Source: CAYZPE01 sp046050145
GTDB taxonomy: Bacteria; Patescibacteriota; Minisyncoccia; Phycocordibacterales; CAYZPE01
Direction of reading: 5' to 3'
Assembly (NCBI GenBank): GCA_046050145.1
Contig: JBJOQC010000043.1
Span: 1 to 5,633, forward strand
DNA length: 5,633 bases
Within the stretch, counting starts at the first letter, position 1. Each line of letters begins with the position of its first letter. Both the position numbers and the translations under genes were made by a program. Positions 4,423 through 5,633 of the stretch are shown here, piece by piece. The notes below the pieces were generated by a model that did no database searches, was not told where the DNA came from, and saw only the letters and a list, made by a program, of their open reading frames with translations.

Positions 4423-5307
4423 TTATTTTTTCTCTATAATTCTTAATTTTGCACTTCGAGCACGTGGGTTTTGAATTAATTCCTCGCGCGATGGAGTAAG
4501 TGGTTTTTTATTAATAAGTATCCATTCCCCTCCCTGTTGTAACTCTTTAAAAAAATTCTTTACGATTCGGTCTTCGATACTATGAAATGTGATCACCGCG
4601 ATCCTGCCACCCTTAGAAAGAATTCGTGCAGAACCTTCTAGAGCCTCGCCCAAAGACTTCAACTCATCGTTAACTGCGATTCGAAGCGCTTGAAAGCTTT
4701 TTGTTGCAGGATTTATCTTTCCTCTGCGATAAAAAAATGGAACTGACTCTGCAATAATATCTGCAAGCTCTTTGGCGGTTTCAATCGGCTTTATCTTTCG
4801 TTTTTCTACGATATGTCGTGCGATCCTACGCGCATATCGTTCCTCACCATAACCAAAGAGAACATTTGCAATACTTTCTTCTTCCCACGTGTTGATAATG
4901 TCTCCTGCAGTAAAAGAAGGGGTATCACTATAACTCATTAAAAGTGGTTCATCTTTTTGAAAAGAAAATCCACGACCTCCTTCTTCAAACTGGTTTGTAT
5001 TCCATCCAAGATCAAATAAAATTTTATCTGGATGTGGAACATTAACACCTTGAAGTAAGTTCTCAATTTCTCGAAAGTTTCCTTTGATAGCCTTGAAAGA
5101 TGTCTTGGCAGTCTTCAGACGCTCTTCGCTTGCTCGTATGGACTCTGGATCTGCATCGATACCAACAATCGAAACTGTATTGTTATATCGTTCTGCAACA
5201 TAGCCGCTGTGACCTCCACGACCAAGAGTTGCGTCTACAAAGACATCACCCTCCTTCAAAGAAAGACCTTCTATTGATTCTTGTAAAAGAACGCTTTTGT
5301 GTTCCAT
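4423..5307 (-). CDS. rsmH: 16S rRNA (cytosine(1402)-N(4))-methyltransferase RsmH (MraW)
   Basis: SAM-dependent methyltransferase that modifies the N4 of C1402 in the ribosomal P site. The 294-aa sequence runs through the family motifs: HKSVLLQE (3-10), the SAM-binding DATLGRGGHS (25-34), GIDADP (49-54), FDLG (98-101), GRGFSF (111-116), and NPATKSFQALRIAVNDEL (199-216). It then continues with VITFHSIEDRIVKNFF (238-253) and the C-terminal NPRARSAKLRIIEK (280-293). Length is slightly below the E. coli enzyme (313 aa). After FDLG the common GVSSPQLD is replaced by GWNTNQFEE, and the usual DMRM is LLMSY (122-126), both inside the substrate region. It starts 6 nt after the mraZ stop and ends 1 nt before the ftsL-like ATG. 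No good Shine-Dalgarno is visible, so coupling to mraZ is probable. Confidence 0.97.
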   Translation of the reverse strand: MEHKSVLLQESIEGLSLKEGDVFVDATLGRGGHSGYVAERYNNTVSIVGIDADPESIRASEERLKTAKTSFKAIKGNFREIENLLQGVNVPHPDKILFDLGWNTNQFEEGGRGFSFQKDEPLLMSYSDTPSFTAGDIINTWEEESIANVLFGYGEERYARRIARHIVEKRKIKPIETAKELADIIAESVPFFYRRGKINPATKSFQALRIAVNDELKSLGEALEGSARILSKGGRIAVITFHSIEDRIVKNFFKELQQGGEWILINKKPLTPSREELIQNPRARSAKLRIIEKK

Positions 5308-5313
5308 ATTCGT

Positions 5314-5633
5314 TTAGATCATTCCGACCTCGCCAAGTTTTTGAGCAAGAGTATCAACTTCCTTTTCGACCCGTTTCTTGTATTCAGTCCATCTTGTCTC
5401 GTTCCAAAACTCAACACGATTATGAACGCCTGTAATCACCACTTTATTTTTAAGATCGGCGTAACTTCTTAAAAAATCTGGAATGAGTATTCTGCCGATT
5501 GAATCAACATCTATTTCAACAGCGCCAGCCAAGAGAAATCTATTGAAATTTCTACTATCTGCCTGACCCATCGAAAGATTTGCGAGCTTCTCAGCAATCT
5601 TTTCCCACTCCTTCATGGTGTAGAGGAAGAGAC
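5314..5633 (-). CDS. mraZ: Transcriptional regulator MraZ, 5' end outside the window
   Basis: DNA-binding regulator that in other bacteria binds repeats upstream of its own dcw operon. 105 codons and the stop are visible. The ATG at 5616 is internal: the frame is open to the window edge and reads LFLYT before it, which aligns with LLLYPLPEWE of E. coli MraZ just ahead of the second half. By that comparison about 44 N-terminal residues, including the first AbrB-like repeat with its DxxGR motif, lie beyond the edge. The visible part holds the linker helix (EWEKIAEKLANLS), the second repeat with VDSIGRILIP (DxxGR), VVITGVHNRVEFW, and a C-terminal helix. It is the first known gene of this operon. 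Its promoter and MraZ boxes must lie outside the window. Confidence 0.95.
   Translation of the reverse strand, partial: LFLYTMKEWEKIAEKLANLSMGQADSRNFNRFLLAGAVEIDVDSIGRILIPDFLRSYADLKNKVVITGVHNRVEFWNETRWTEYKKRVEKEVDTLAQKLGEVGMI

Noticed and set aside
5314..5616. mraZ as a complete 100-aa gene starting at the ATG at 5616
   Set aside because: The frame continues upstream to the window edge as LFLYT-MKEWE, matching the middle of MraZ. The ATG is internal and the gene is partial.

Overview
The window looks like chromosomal DNA from a reduced-genome bacterium, most likely of the Candidate Phyla Radiation (Patescibacteria, Parcubacteria-like). This is inferred from gene content and style rather than from a marker phylogeny. 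The signs are a compact division/cell-wall cluster with a MurF-type ligase that lacks its usual N-terminal domain, a very divergent FtsL-like protein, a tRNA without an encoded CCA end, weak ribosome-binding sites in the long operon, and AT-rich heptanucleotide arrays in the spacers. UGA is used as a normal stop (end of ftsI), so there is no sign of the SR1/Gracilibacteria recoding.

The left part (1-1040) is read on the + strand. Two small genes of unknown function (19-279 and 425-670) each have a strong Shine-Dalgarno and a clear intrinsic terminator, and the second also has its own promoter. The second protein ends in QLELPF, a good match to the sliding-clamp-binding peptide. A tRNA-Glu(CTC) gene follows (756-827), with a promoter just upstream and a 17-bp terminator hairpin just downstream. 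The last 21 bases of the tRNA region are repeated exactly 154 bp further on (963-983), with an inverted copy of the T-arm core between. This looks like the scar of an insertion at the tRNA 3' end.

The right part (1072-5633) is a minus-strand dcw-type operon, read from the right edge: mraZ (its 5' part lies outside the window), rsmH, a short ftsL-like gene, ftsI (class B PBP) and murF. The first four genes are 1-6 nt apart and probably translationally coupled; murF follows after a 44-nt spacer. Together they supply a transcriptional regulator (MraZ), a 16S rRNA methyltransferase (RsmH), divisome components (FtsL-like, FtsI) and the ligase that adds D-Ala-D-Ala to the peptidoglycan precursor. 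murE, normally between ftsI and murF, is absent, and no mraY/ftsW/murG/murC follow: the operon converges on the tRNA region.

The most unusual structure is a degenerate 7-nt periodic repeat, consensus ATTCTNN on the + strand, that fills three separate spacers in the same orientation and phases exactly: before the tRNA (727-754), after murF (1041-1075), and between ftsI and murF (2370-2404).
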